Numbered from the stretch's first letter, positions 1-12,058 are shown. The stretch: DNA of 64,000 nt from Meandrina meandrites (GCA_963693305.1 OY855906.1:9540602-9604601); one strand, 5' to 3'. Translations and numbers: made by a program. Notes: generated by a model not told the origin, from the sequence alone.

Positions 1-1440
1 AACTGAATGGGTGATTTCTGTTTCAAGGTCAACAGTTAAACCTGGTCAATTGGGCAGTAATGACTGCACAATTGTTGCTGTTTATAATGCTGTGAAATTC
101 TGTTCTTGAAAAATATAGAATTTGCCTTCACCAGGTAGATTATCAGAGAAGTTTATTTGTTTGTGTTTTCAAACAGTTCATGATTATAACCAAAGCTACA
201 ACTGGCTTGGGAATTATCAGCAGCCAACATATAGTGCACCTGAAATTATTATTAACCACCCATAACTGCTAAAATCTTCAGGTATATCCATGTCATTTCT
301 TACACATAGCACCTTGTAACCTTTCCTTGGGGAAGTTTGCTGTGTAACTATTAGTCAAAACTCTTTCTATAACATACAGCCCAGTAGATTCAAGGGAAAA
401 GAGATGTTACAGAGTCTAAACGTGTAAACGGTTCTTTTTTGAGGTGTGTGTGTGTGTGTGTGTGTGGGAGGGGATGGGGATCATAAAATCTTATATTTTT
501 AAACTGCGAAATCATCATAGCCTGACTCCCTCTCCAAAATTAATGAAGATTTCCTTAGATTACCGGTACCTCTAAAAAGGGCACTTCCATTCATTTTAAG
601 CAAGTCTTAAAGACTTTACTTTTTCTTGCAGGTTAACACCTTGTCCTTCATCCTCCTAACTCTGAACTCTTTCTCTTAGCTTGTTTCTACATTTGCCTCA
701 CAGCTACTAACTTCAAAGAAATTGATGGGTTGTTACATTACAGTACAATGTATATAACATTTTTGCAGGATACCAGCATGGTATTATTATTCAGTAAATG
801 TGTTTTTCTTTTTAATCAGGGATTCAAACAGTTCTTTTTTTACTGTCACCTCATTTCTTGAAAGTAAACTGTGCACTTTTCTTTTCTTTATTGTTTGAAC
901 TTTACTTGCCAACATACAACTTGTGCTGAAAAATTCAGTCCAAACTCCACAAAAAGTGAATGTTACGAGATTAGTTACAACATTTATATATTTATCTTGT
1001 CCCTTATAATTTTAGGTTGGAACTCCATGGAACGAATAACTAGTAAATAATGTAGAACATTTCATGAATGAGAACCAACTGTTTAGCTCTGTGTCTTTCC
1101 TCAAGTGTTTCTCTATTTCTCCTCTGTCTTCTTCCTCATATGAATTGTTTGTTATCCAGTCAGTTTACAGTTGTATAATAAAAGTAAGTAAATTAAATGT
1201 TGATGCTATTGCTGTTTCCAGCCATTTCACTACTTCAAACACTGTTAGGTAAGTTTTCAGTTGAGGTTTACATTGTTCAAGGGCCAGGGAGGGTGGCTTT
1301 GAGGGAATGCATTATAACCCATTTCAATAATTTTACATTGGCAACCACCTATATACTTATGAGGTATATATAAAAGCTGAATTTGAGCAAAGTGGTCAAC
1401 AAGGCTGAGCTTACAGTGGTTTCCTTAGCATGAAGTGACT
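1..1440. other. Intergenic, no gene recognised
   Basis: AT-rich sequence with only short open frames that show no family resemblance. It contains one GT microsatellite. I see no splice-linked coding exons here. Confidence 0.5.
444..466. repeat. (GT)n microsatellite
   Basis: About eleven uninterrupted GT units after a T-run, followed by a G-rich stretch. Confidence 0.9.
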
Positions 1441-1454
1441 TAAGGGTTATTTCT

Positions 1455-1665
1455 ACTCCCCACTGGATGGAATGCTAGTCCATCACACGGTTACCCTCAG
1501 CAGTAAATTTGCTGTACCCATTTATACCCCAGGGTGGAGAGAAGCACTATGAGAGTTAAGTGTCTTGCCCAAGAACACAACACAGTGCTTGCAATTGGCC
1601 TGGGCACCAACCCAGACTGCTCAATGTGGGGCCCAGCACTCTGACCATTAGCTCAGTGTACCTGC
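1455..1665 (-). mobile_element. tRNA-type SINE, minus orientation
   Basis: Read on the minus strand, a head resembling a tRNA A box (GAGCTAATGGTCAGAGTGC) is followed by a body with the motif TTGGGCAAGACACTTAACTC and a segment reading GGGGTATAAATGGGTA. Fragments with the same body motifs recur at 25.8 kb and 29.1 kb on the plus strand, which supports a dispersed SINE family. The head is too decayed to be a working tRNA. Confidence 0.6.
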
Positions 1666-1669
1666 TACT

Positions 1670-2420
1670 TAAATTTATTGAAACTCCTTTGTGTGTGGGT
1701 CTTCCAAACAACAAAAGCATTGCTTGCAGATACTGTAACAGTTTTTGCTTTCTGGTACATTCATTGCTTCTTTTAGTAGTAGAACCCTACTATGATGGTT
1801 GTATTAACTACAAAAATAGATTGCACTAAATTATTAACATGCTGAAATTATGTTACCACCAATCTTAATAGTTGTAATCTCTTGGTTGCAGTTTGTAAAC
1901 TTATAAATTCCATTATTTTGCAATAATTGCTACAGAAATAACTGATTTCCAAATGTTTTATTTGAATTGAAAATCCTTTCGGTTTTTCTTACTTTGTTTG
2001 AGCAGAATCATTTCCCTGAAAAAGTTGATTTGAAATGTGTATATCTGTCTGTTTTGCAATACGATTAAATGAGCTGCACCACTGTAGAACTCAATTGCTA
2101 TAAATTAGCACCACATGGTTTTCAAAGGGAGTGACACTTATTGAACAGCAGTGCTTGTTAATATTTCTGCTTCCATGTGTGGTGCTAATCTCAATTTTTT
2201 TGTGTTGGGTTTGTGATATACATTATAACAATCATTTTATTGTTATTCAGGAACAGTATTGAAAGTAAGTAACAAGTACGCCCCAATAGTGTGCATGTAA
2301 AGTATTATAAACCTCATGGGCAAAAGTTGGCATTTAGCAAAAGTATGCCTTGGGCATTGTACATATTGAGTGCTTTAAATATGTATTTTATAAGGAAAGT
2401 ATTGTCACACTTAACTACAA
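1670..2420. other. Intergenic, nothing recognised
   Basis: AT-rich, with no coding signature or clear repeat boundaries. Confidence 0.4.
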
Positions 2421-2424
2421 TAAT

Positions 2425-2710
2425 TTCAGTCATATCAATGAGTGTGATAAAGGTACATAAAAAACCCATGCGTACATGGAATTTGTATAAAGAATTCTGT
2501 AAATAATATTATTATATTATTGTATTTTACTATTAAATATTTTTTAATTGATAATACTCAATAAACTGAATATTATATGTTGTAAATATTGTAAATAACT
2601 TATATCAGTGAGCCTGAAAAGGTACATATAACCAATGTGTGCATGGAATATTGAATATTTTACATTTTGCTTTTTGAAATTATTGATAATGCTCAATAAG
2701 CTTAAAAATT
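2425..2710. repeat. Diverged tandem duplication
   Basis: Two successive blocks share the same order of motifs: TATCARTGAG, then AAAGGTACATA, a GCATGGAAT motif, and then TTGATAATRCTCAATAA. The offset is roughly 150-175 bp. The copies differ at many positions, so the duplication is old. Confidence 0.5.
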
Positions 2711-2719
2711 GTCTAAATA

Positions 2720-4705
2720 GTTATGGACAATAAAATTGGATCAAGGATTGCTTAAGTTGTCTGATGTTGTTCTTTCTCCTTCTGACAGTGCATGCACTCC
2801 TGTTAATGATACTTTGTATGTACTGGTCTTCTACCAGTAAAACCAGCATGCTGTAGGGTTATACACACATACCTTGTAGCAAGCACACACAGTACATGTT
2901 CACTATTCCATTTTAGTTCTGATGAAAATTCAAAATATCGAGTAAATGTTGCCATGACAAAATGCTAGGTGCAACGTTTTATGAAAAGCAATTTCATTTG
3001 CAAGCATGCTTTAAGTAAACACAAAAAAAATACTCAAATCTTTATATGAAAGATGTTGTGGACCCCATTTTGAATGGAAGAAAATTATGGCAGTGGCCTG
3101 TCTTCTTAATGACTTTAACCAGGAGACCAACGTTTTCCAAAAAAGACTTTCTTTATTGTTTATTGTGGATACATGTACTACGTCAATAAAATGCACTCTG
3201 AGTGTTAATTCTGTCATGTACTTTTGGCCCAGCTGCATCTGTGAGATAAAAAATGAGAAATTCATCACCAAAAAACTTTCGACAGTGTTCAAAACATTAA
3301 CTTTAAAACTATTATGATGGGCACTTTTGAATGTAAGATATGTTACGAACCGCAAAGCTAAATAGTTCAGTGCATTCGAAAGCCCAGGATGTCACGCCAC
3401 CAGCGAAAGGAACGAATTTCGTTCTTATGAGATTTCTCTTCCAGCTGCATTTTGGGCAACCGGTACACTATTCAAATGAGTGATTTTTTCGTCAAATTGT
3501 CAAGGAAGAATCATAAGCTCAGTGCTTTAATCCGATTCTCATATCACAATTTCGTTATTTTGATATTCCAAAAAATGCACGCCCTGACAAATTGAATCAG
3601 CCTACAAAACAGACCTGCGAGCGAATTTCGCGGAATCAAATGTTGACTCATTTCTTTTGGTAAGGCCTATGATAACAAAATTTGGCAGACCCAAACTTCA
3701 ACTCGGCTTTAAGTAAACCGTGGCTTTTCTTTTCCAGTGGACTATATTTCCCGTTATTTCCGAGGGCTGAAAAGTTTGTAGGTTTCTAAGCTGAATTTGA
3801 AAATTGATATTGTACCATCAGGCACTTTTCCGAATTGGAGTATACCGTGATACACCTTGAAAATCTGCAAAACCTTGCCAACGTATAGTATACAAATGGA
3901 TCAGCCACCCAGTGGTGGGAATTCCCATATCACGAAGGGAGACAAAAGTCTCGGATCAAAGGTGTCAAAATTTCATAACAGTAAAACAAAAAATCAAATT
4001 ACATGAACACCGTACTCTCTTCGATTGTCATTCCAATCCACTGTATTAAACGATATAAATCAATTAAATTGGAAACAAACGAGGCTTTAGACATTGGGCT
4101 AAATGCTTTATCTACACATAATCTAAGTGTAAGGTAAATATTTTCGGTCTTTGTCGAGTGTTGTTGACATTTTGTGAGCACAAGATACGCTAAATTACTC
4201 GATACCTGCAAGATAAATAGTTGAAGCTAAATTTAAATTATAGGAGCCAGTTGAAAGTTCAACTTACCCGAAAAACAAACCTCTTTTGGTTTGGTTTCAA
4301 TCTGGCGTTCGTGATTCGTCTGGAGAAGGCATATACTCCGAAAATCTCCCAACATTTTCCGTCCACACAACGGCCATCTTGATTTTTGTCAACACAAACA
4401 AGCAAACGACATTTATCATTCGCAATAAAATTTAGTTACGGTCCCACACAAAGTTTCCTTTCTTCAGCTTGAATTAATCTGTTCACTGAAGCATTTCCCT
4501 TAACTTTCTGCTATATCTGCGCGGAATCCTTTCCTGTCAAAGTCAAAGTGTAAAACTCGACACCTTCGAAAACAGCTTCCCGCGTCTCAAGCACAATTTT
4601 GAATTTATCTCGGAGATATTTCGAGCATGCGCAGACAATAGTCTCCTTTGCTGGCATGTTGCCGTTTATTTTTTTAAGATTTTGCTTCAAGTACGCAAAT
4701 CCAGG
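2720..4705. other. Intergenic, no gene recognised
   Basis: Short open frames on both strands at 3.0-3.4 kb overlap one another and carry no recognisable domain. The GC content rises a little at 3.3-4.7 kb. I cannot tie this to a gene. Confidence 0.4.
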
Positions 4706-4708
4706 ATA

Positions 4709-5880
4709 AGAAACAGAAGTTGCATGGAAGTGAGGCCTAAGGGCCCTCGGCAGCTAAGAATTTTATAAAAAAAAATTTAAGCCTGTCAGGCATTTCAAGT
4801 TGGAAAACAGCATTTTATTCACAAATTAGCCACGAATCTTGATCTTTATAAGTTCAAAGTATAAAAAGAAGAAATTCAAGGTCTAGCAGTCTAGCAGGCA
4901 AGTGAAGAAATTCTAACAGCTATGGTAAGATCTTGTTGTCTACTTCTCTGGAATCATTTGTGACATTTGTGAAAAATCAATTTTTAAAGTCTTCCTGCCT
5001 ATTGATCCCACAAATTGCAGACATTGTTTAAACAGCAACAGATCGTATAGAAACATAAGAATGATGGCCAGGCATGTTAATGCTTCTCTGTCGAAACATG
5101 AAAGGCAGCTTTATTTTATCGAAGTTAACCTGAATTAATTTTCCCTTGCTGACCAAATACATGTATAATTCAAAATTATTTACACCTAAAACAGCTCAGG
5201 CTGATCACAAATTCTACTGAAAAAATAAATCTGCCTTTTTTTATTTTATCACTAATAGAAATGAATTTGCAACTTGATAATGTTTGCGAGACATGTTTAT
5301 GCAAATTTCTCAGTCGATATCAGAAATTTTCCATAATTTCCAAACGAAAACCAAAGGACGCCCCCCAAAGCAAAATCTGTTTCTTAAAAGTTCTTGTGAA
5401 TTATAAAGCAGCTTCATTTTATTGATCAACAAAATCCAAAATTGACTGTAGGCTACCAGTGAATGGATGTAATTCGGCCTGTGTCAATGAGGGAATAATT
5501 ATTCAAGTTCAGGGAAGTTGCCACCAAAAAATATTCGCTCAGCTGTTAAGTTATAATTTCACCTGTCACCTGCTAGACCTTAAATTTCTTCTTTTTATAC
5601 TTTTGAACCATAACATATACATGTATATGGAAGTATTAATTTTTTATCATACAGTATCTTGTAGTATATACCTGATGATTTTACCATGTATAAATAAAAT
5701 AAAAATAAATAAATAAATGAAGATGTTTTTGGATCAAGGTTTGTGGCTAATTTGTGAATGAAAAGGTTTGTGAGACACAAAATGCCCTCAAACTCTTATA
5801 AAAGCTTTATAATTTTTAGCCGGGGAGGACCCTGAGGCGTCGCTTCCATGCAACTTCCGGTTTTTTTTTTTGTTTCCGGA
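4709..5880. mobile_element. Non-autonomous element with long TIRs (1.2 kb)
   Basis: The left end contains GAAGTTGCATGGAAGTGAGG, and the right end contains its inverted counterpart (CGCTTCCATGCAACTTC). The inverted match continues inwards through a CCTAAGGGCCCT/AGGACCCTGAGG block and a CACAAATTAGCCAC / GTGGCTAATTTGTG block. Arms are about 70-150 bp and imperfect. No transposase frame is visible inside. I could not define a target-site duplication, so the superfamily is unassigned. Confidence 0.65.
5665..5720 (+). mobile_element. 3' tail of a non-LTR retrotransposon
   Basis: The sequence CTGATGATTTTACCATGTAT followed by TAAATAAAAT and short TAAA repeats closely matches the 3' end of the non-LTR relic at 9.17-9.21 kb. 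The repeated A-rich tail is typical of 3' ends made by target-primed reverse transcription. It lies inside the long-TIR element. Confidence 0.5.
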
Positions 5881-5889
5881 TCGCCGTAT

Positions 5890-6760
5890 TTGTCCCTGTT
5901 CAATCTATTAATATGATACTAGACTAAATTCTCACTGATTATAAAATGCCGACTTTGCCAAGCAATGGTCCTGAATTATCTGATGGCCGGCGGTTTCTGT
6001 CAGTGTTTTAAAGTTTCGGTATAATATAAACACAGCTGTCCTTAGTTTGACGCCGAAGTAATCTGTGTCATATTGATCCGTGTCGGTGGTTCGGCACGAA
6101 TCGGGAAATTAACTATGGCTGCGAGAGCAAAAGACAAAAAATTGTTTTCCTCGGAATATATCTCGCCGCAACTGGCTACTTTTGAACGAGTAGCTATTTG
6201 ATGGCTTATTTGACTCAGCAGTGCCTGTACAGAACAAGGAATATTTAAATAGCTATATTATGTATAAATAGTATCGGTCGCTCATTTGGCGTACGTAGTT
6301 CATAATATAGTGACCGTGTATTTTGTAGTTTAACCTTTATCAAACATTGATTCAACTTTACTATTTTACTTACCGTTTTTCTGTGAAGAGTATGACTAAA
6401 GGGACTGGCAGGTTTATAACACCGACACTGGACTAAGCCATGCAGAAAATGTAAAGCGCAAAGTGACGACCAGCCAGTCTGGAAAACATGTGACCAGGGC
6501 AAATACCGGCAAGCGCCTCTTTCCGGCTGGGAGGAGAAAAGAGAGAGGACTAGGGAGAGTAAGGCACAGTTCCGCTCCCCCTAGTCTCTCTCCAGCCAAA
6601 CTTCCGTGCTGTTTTCGGCGTTTCATTTACATAAGCTTGTGCAACTAATAAATCTCTGATTGACTTTCATTATCGCGTCCACCTCTGCGCGTTAACGGTC
6701 TTGCGGCCTATTGGAACTATAACTTATTTGCATCTCTTTGAATTTGAATGGTTATGTTCA
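5890..6760. other. Intergenic, with a short hairpin at 6537-6600
   Basis: No gene recognised. A small stem-loop at 6537-6600 pairs a GAGAGAGGACTAGGG arm with CCCCTAGTCTCTCTC, and it produces spurious open frames on both strands. Confidence 0.45.
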
Positions 6761-6764
6761 TTAT

Positions 6765-7345
6765 TAGTAAAGAAATTTGAAAAAAACTCTTTTAAGTGTC
6801 AAAAAACTTGAACTTTACAGACGTTTCGGGCTTAGCCCTTCTTCAGTGTTGTAGTCTGAAATGCCACTACAACACTGAAGAAGGGCTAAGCCCGAAACGT
6901 CTGTAAAATTCAAGTTTTTTGACACTTAAAGGGACACTGTCACGGACATTTTTTGGCTTTTTCAGTAAAACGGCACCAAAATTAAGACTAAGTAGTTTCG
7001 ACCATGCAGGAAACGCTCCTAGAACATAAAGGGAAGGATATCTAGTAAATTGTTTAAAGAAGAGGGTTACCGTAAATAGTTTTCATCAATTTTTCCAAAC
7101 CACAAGGACAGAACTTGAAAAAGTCAGGCTGACTTTTTCAAGTTGAGATCAAATGCTGCCGATTGTATCACAGTGATATCACTCTATTATTTAGCTTCGG
7201 TACACTGGTATAGTAATTTTAAGAAAACTTGACCACTGTTAATAGGTTTTCAATGGTATAAACATGTTTTGGGGCTGTTGATTTTTTGAAGTTATGCTCG
7301 TGACAGTGCCCCTTTAAAAGAGTTTTTTTCAAATTTCTTTACTAT
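6765..7345. mobile_element. Penelope-type terminal hairpin, split by a TTAA element
   Basis: Arms of about 100 bp start near AGTAAAGAAATTTGAAAAA and include CAGACGTTTCGGGCTTAGC, meeting in a short loop near 6860. The motif GACGTTTCGG before a short CTTCTTCAG-like stretch resembles the terminal repeats of Penelope-like elements, such as the fragment at 14.46 kb. The right arm is interrupted at 6930 and resumes at 7314. Confidence 0.55.
6930..7313. mobile_element. TTAA-flanked miniature element
   Basis: Ends are AGGGACACTGTCACG and CGTGACAGTGCCCCT, directly flanked by TTAA at 6926-6929 and 7314-7317. Because it splits one arm of a hairpin whose other arm is intact, the empty site can be read and confirms TTAA as the duplicated target. 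This duplication is typical of piggyBac and Kolobok superfamilies. An internal near-perfect palindrome with 16-bp arms (AACTTGAAAAAGTCAG) lies at about 7113-7145. A related truncated copy lies at 32.48-32.69 kb. Confidence 0.85.
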
Positions 7346-8168
7346 GATCCAAAGTGTCACGCATCATTGACTGCTTTATGTTTATTATTGTTGCTTTTGT
7401 TTCTATATGCTTCGTTCTGAAAAGCATTTATACAGTCGATCGAGGAAAGAATCCAGGTGCCTCAGTAGCCTTAGAAACAAATTGGTAGTTAAGAGTCACC
7501 CTCTTAAGGCGTGAACCAATTTCTCACGCCTAGTTGAAAAATATGAGTTATTATAATCATACTCCTGACACACTTTCCAAAAAATGTAGACTCAAACTAA
7601 TGCTAGAAACAAAAGCTCCGTATAAAAAATGAGTAAATGACAATACTTTCTCCGAAATCTCAGAGTTCTGGCAACAAAAGCATTGCGAACGAGGTCGTGT
7701 TTAGCAAAACACGTCCTGGGACTGGAACCAGGATGGGTTCAGAACGTCTTTGGAATACTCTGGAATCTCCGGAAATCTTCGAACACGTATGGTCGTCTCG
7801 TTTTTGGATATTCTGGCACTCTCGGGATACAAAACTCACGCCTTTGACCCAGAAAAAGTTGGCAGGTACACCTCTGCTTATTTAAGAGCACCCCGGGGTT
7901 CAAAATCCTAAACAAAAAGCTAAAACGTGAGAACTCAAAAGCTAAGATGTCAGAATTTATCTGCTTGTTTTTGCAGTTCGTAGCCGGTGAGACAAGAGTT
8001 AAGTCCATTATGTTCAATTGCCACAATAGATCATAATAACAAAGACAGATAACCTGGTGCTGGTATTATAATCACATTTAGAAGGCGACTTTGCGAGCCT
8101 ATTACACGGGTCATAATCTCCTCTGAACGGGCGCAAGTTTGCGGTTTTACTTTTTCCAACTTTGTCAA
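7346..8168. other. Intergenic, no gene recognised
   Basis: Open frames near 7.64-8.03 kb overlap on opposite strands and match nothing I recognise. No repeat boundaries seen. Confidence 0.4.
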
Positions 8169-8177
8169 GACGGGTAT

Positions 8178-8287
8178 TAGCCTGCGAATACAGCCGCCTC
8201 TCACTCGCTCCTGCTACTACGTGCGAAACGCGAGGAGAAATGCCAAACTGGCCGGGAGCGATGAGAAGCGGCTGTATTCGCAGGCTA
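8178..8287. mobile_element. Mutator-like MITE with 9-bp target duplication
   Basis: Ends are TAGCCTGCGAATACAGCCGC and its exact inverse, and the interior is almost only the two arms. A perfect 9-bp direct repeat, GACGGGTAT, flanks it at 8169-8177 and 8288-8296. A longer family member at 52.94 kb also has a 9-bp duplication. TIRs with 9-bp duplications point to the Mutator (MuDR) superfamily. Confidence 0.85.
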
Positions 8288-8297
8288 GACGGGTATT

Positions 8298-8345
8298 AGA
8301 GTGATTTTATTTAACCAGTAAAACAACATGTAGCAATTAGTGCGT
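8298..8345 (+). mobile_element. End fragment of the GAGTGGTTTCAC family
   Basis: This stretch aligns with the left end of the TA-flanked element at 38417: GAGTG, then a TTTAACC/CTCAACC block, then AAAACAACA and AGCAATTAG. No opposite end is identifiable nearby. Confidence 0.4.
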
Positions 8346-8514
8346 TTACTCGATTTAGTTTAGTTTAGTTTATTTTCTTTGTCACACATTTACATTTACA
8401 AGAAAGAAACAAGAAATTTAACAGTAAGAGAAAAGAAACAAAAAAGAAACGTGCGACAGGAGGCAGAAACAGGGCAAAGCCCCAATTGACATCCTCCCCC
8501 TGGTACCTTATGCT

Positions 8515-8710
8515 TTTCCTAAACGGAATAAAAACTCACCTTCGTAGCCATGATCAGGAAATTTCCTTAGACGAGCTTCTATTCTAATATGCTGACGTTA
8601 AAGCCGATATCAAGTGATTCCAGTGGTTCCCTTTCTTCGCGGGAGCAGATGTGTTTGCATATAACTGGAAAGTGATGTCAATGACAGATGTGTGTTAGTA
8701 TCAGTGGGGA
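8515..8710. repeat. Dispersed repeat, copy 1
   Basis: Shares ordered blocks with 22484-22710: TTCCTAAACGGA, AACCATGATCAGG (or AGCC), GGAATTTCCT, a GTGATTCCAG-like block and GGAAAGTGAYGTCA. Neither copy has clear TIRs or coding potential. Confidence 0.6.
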
Positions 8711-8775
8711 AGGGAAGGGAAGCAATTCCTCATATATAGTAGTGCCTGGATACCTTGACGATTTGTCAAGTCTTT

Positions 8776-8912
8776 GGATCAGCTTATGTTTCTGGGAAAC
8801 TGCCCACCTACCCCTCCCCAAACCTAACGCTAACACTTACTTCTCGCTTTGGGCAAAATGTTAGGTTTGGGGAGAGGTAGGTGGGCAGTTTCCCAGAAAC
8901 ATAAACTGATCC
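8776..8912. mobile_element. hAT-like foldback MITE, 8-bp duplication
   Basis: Two arms of about 55 bp begin GGATCAG and share CTGGGAAACTGCCCACCTAC. A perfect 8-bp direct repeat, AAGTCTTT, flanks it at 8768-8775 and 8913-8920. An 8-bp duplication is typical of hAT elements. Confidence 0.85.
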
Positions 8913-8929
8913 AAGTCTTTTTTCTCAGC

Positions 8930-9215
8930 GTCACTCTGTTTATAACTTGAGAGACTCTAAGGGAAAGCTGACTCTTCCCAAACCAAGCACTAATTGGTCC
9001 TAATTATTTGAAACAAAGCTTCTCTTACCAGCGGGGCTATGTTATGGAATAACTTTCCCAAATGCCTAAAAATGCTGTACCTGTTAATAATTTTAAGCAA
9101 ATTATTAAGCAGGTAGCTGATACATCGGATTCCCACACGGCAATCATTATTTCTTCACTTGAGCTTAACTGATGATTTTCCGTGTATAAATAAAATTTTG
9201 AATACAAACATTACA
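8930..9215 (+). pseudogene. C-terminus and 3' end of a non-LTR retrotransposon (L2/CR1-type)
   Basis: Conceptual translation in shifting frames gives NLRDSKGKLTLPKPSTN, then a Lys-Arg-Ser-Phe-like stretch, then GAMLWNNFPKCLK. This pattern (NLR..., L.LPKP.TN, K.SF.YSGA.LWN.LP) is the conserved C-terminal tail of many L2/CR1-like polyproteins in marine invertebrates. Frameshifts and stops show it is dead. It ends in TATAAATAAAATTTTGAATAC, like the tail at 5.67 kb. Only the last few hundred bases of the element remain, as expected for 5'-truncated insertions. Confidence 0.65.
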
Positions 9216-9439
9216 TACATACAATACTGCCAATCAACCTGTTACTGAGGATGGCATCACCACTATATAATTTTATGCGCAAAAATCGTGCCTACAAAAA
9301 GAAGTTTTTTTACAACCTTTGAATGTGTTAAATCATAATTTGTTGCGATACGTTTTCTCAGTTATTCATGAGTCTTTTTAGGGAATTTTGTTTTCATCAT
9401 CAAACATTTAGGCTCAGTGCTAAATAATTAATATAACGA

Positions 9440-9760
9440 CCATTAACTGATTTAGTGCCGATTGGCAGATACGGACAAGTTTGAAATGTCCTGACCAGTG
9501 GCGGATCCAGGGGAGGGGCCCGGGGGGCCCGGGCCCCCACTTTATTTTTTCGGAAATAGCGCATTTTCTTTGACGTGCCGAAATTATCTTCGCAGAATTC
9601 AACGTTCATAGTCAAGCGGGCCCCCTCCTTAGCTGAAGGTCTGGATCCGCCACTGCTGGCATTTTTTAGAAAGAAATTGTCGCGACAAGTTGTCAGCGAC
9701 ATCTTAAAGAGAACAAAAGGTAAAATATATAAAACAATTGCTATGCACAGGCTGCTGACA
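9440..9760. mobile_element. Decayed relic of the Harbinger-like family at 38.5 kb
   Basis: Left block TTAGTGCCGATTGGCA...CGGACAAGTTTGAAATGTC and, after an inserted MITE, the block AAATTGTCGCGACAAG...AAAACAAAAGGT match in order the left end of the 38505-39314 element. The right end is not recognisable. Confidence 0.5.
9496..9655. mobile_element. MITE with CAGTGGCGGATCCAG ends
   Basis: Perfect 15-bp TIRs CAGTGGCGGATCCAG / CTGGATCCGCCACTG enclose 160 bp with a GC-rich subterminal block. Flanks are CTGAC and CTGGC, a possible 5-bp duplication with one mismatch. It interrupts the older Harbinger-like relic. Confidence 0.75.
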
Positions 9761-9769
9761 AAAAGCTGA

Positions 9770-11920
9770 AAGTAGCCATAAAAAGCCCACTCGTAGTTAT
9801 ATCTACCTATATCTGTTACGGTAAATTCGCCTAACCCGCGTTGTTCACTAAACATAAGAGGGTAAGAGGCCTTCCAAGGGAGGTATAGCCGTGTCGCAAT
9901 GATGGCGCATACTTGTGAGGACCGAAGTTGCCTAACCAACGGTGTAGTTGTCGCTCAGTGCCGTTTTCCGCTGTTGGCCGAAATGATTCTACATCCTTTA
10001 AAATAGCGGAACGATGGTTATGATTGTCTTTCTTTTCATCCGAATTAAAGTTCGTTTTTACCTTTTTACCGCATCTTATAAGAAGCTTTTGTCATGGTTT
10101 AGTCATCGACGATGTAAACATTGATCATTGGCGCTTATTCTTTTACAAGAAAGTTTTGTCCGAGCGCCCTTCTGAGCCAGAGCATCATCACTCTAGGCAA
10201 CAATAAACCAAGAGCGGTGAATCCGTACGCTGTTAGAGCGGTCCAGGGACATCATTTAGACATGAACTGAACAAGTTATGAAACTACTTTGTTATCTTTA
10301 AGTGCCCCTGTGATCAAATTTTTGATTTTCATTTTTTTTTTTACATTTTCGTGTACTATTAGCCTTTCTTACTCATCTTGCCAAATTTCAATCCATTACG
10401 AACATCATAAGTCATTTTATTTTAACATTTATTTCCGAGAATAAACAGCCGCCATTAATCAACCGTGTTCCAAGGCTTGGCTGCGAATGGGAGAAAGTGA
10501 CGTCAAAGGCTCAAAAATACTGGCCTTGGGGATTGAAATCATAATATAATAGCAATGAGCATTGAAAATTGCACGGAGAACAAGTCCAAAGTTTTTGTTG
10601 CTTTTCGCGTGATTTTCAATACTTTCTCATTATGTAGTTATGAATGCTCAAATAATTTGAAATTGAAAACTAAAAACAAAACCCAAACTTTAAATACCTT
10701 GAAACTATAAAGTTTATTCCATTGGCGTGTGTTCTGCACGGGTGCACAGCTTGGAAAGTGTTAGTCATACATCGCAACCCTTCAAAGGAAACTCAGAACG
10801 AATTGTCCGAGGTGTTTTTAAATCCAGTGATCAAACTAGCTTAACAGCTTAACTATTATCTCGAACGACTAGTGAAATGAATTTAGTTGCTAAATATTTT
10901 CAAGCGTTTTACACAGTATGAGAGGTTTGTTTTTCTTCCTAAAGATGAGAGCGTGTATCTCGAACACGCTGCCATTTTGATTCACCTATCTCTGTTTCTA
11001 GTACTAATTTATACCCCGGCTAATGAATATAGTTATTCGCCTCTTATAATGTACAGTAGACGGCGTAGCAAAAAAAAACAGTAAATCGCTAAAAATTCGC
11101 CGGTATCAACAGTCACTCCATTTGTGTGGACGCACTGTGGATATAAGACGCGAGCATGTCGTCCAGGTCGAGGGTAGCCTGCGAACAGGATCACGTTTGG
11201 ATCACACGCGCAAGTGGCGAAGCCACGAGAATCTTCCCCGCCAGATCGCTTTGCTCGCAGATGCTGCTCTGCGAGCGTGACGCAAAGGTGAGCTTGCTCG
11301 CATGCCACATCGAGGCCAGCACCCAAACAGCGGCGATCATGAACTGAATCAAACCGATATAAACCGGTTTTATCGATACGATTGAACTAAAAACTGGAAT
11401 GAAAGATTAAAAATAACAAAGAGGAAAAACGTCACCATCATTATATTAGTTTAATTTGCTGAATTTTAAAATTGAAACAATAAACTTACCTTTGGAGAAG
11501 GGGTTCGAGCTGTTAATGCTAATAGCTATCTCAAGAGAACAAACTAATTTTCTATGCTTGGTTGCCTTATTTAACAAATAATACGAGGCATTCTTTCAAT
11601 TCTTGTTAAAATAAAAAACCCTCCAATTCACGCTCTGTTTTCTCTTGGACAAAACTCTTTTCAAAATGATCCTAAATCAAACAATGCCGCATTTCAATCA
11701 AGTTCCTGAGAGTCTTGAACCACGTTGGCATGTCCGCTGTTTTCAAATTTCATCCTCAAAATCTAAAGAGCATGGTAGGTGTATTGCTAAATATGTAATT
11801 TATATAGCCGGCAAGCTAATTAAGGCCGCAACTTTCGAACATTTTGTAATCAGTATAATACGATGACGTCATAGATGTAATTTACAACTTTACGACTTGC
11901 TAGTCAGAAGAACTATGAGA
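9770..11920. other. Intergenic, no gene recognised; repeat fragments
   Basis: 10300-10340 reads AAGTGCCCCTGTGATCAAA and resembles a TIR end of a common short element, but no partner end is visible. 11180-11290 contains inverted TAGCCTGCGAACAGG / CTGCTCTGCGAGCG-like segments. Open frames of 60-100 codons here carry no recognisable domain. Confidence 0.4.
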
Positions 11921-11924
11921 CGCC

Positions 11925-12058
11925 ACTGGGTAAATGAACCTTTCTATCGTGAAGATAGGAGGACAAAACCAGAAAATTGAAGCAATGAAATACAAGTTAC
12001 CACTTCTGGACAAGCAAGGTCACGCCATTGAGTTTGAAGTGTATGGCATCAATTAAAT
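11925..12058 (+). pseudogene. BEL/Pao polyprotein relic, left part
   Basis: The plus-strand frame reads LSIVKIGGQNQKIEAMKYK, then LPLLDKQGHAIEFEVYGIN, ending in a stop codon at the junction with the inserted element. The G-G-Q, KY.LPL.D..G and FEVYGI pattern is that of the BEL/Pao protease/linker region. The frame continues after the insertion (IASDIEHV at 15256), so this is one relic split in two. Non-functional. Confidence 0.7.
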
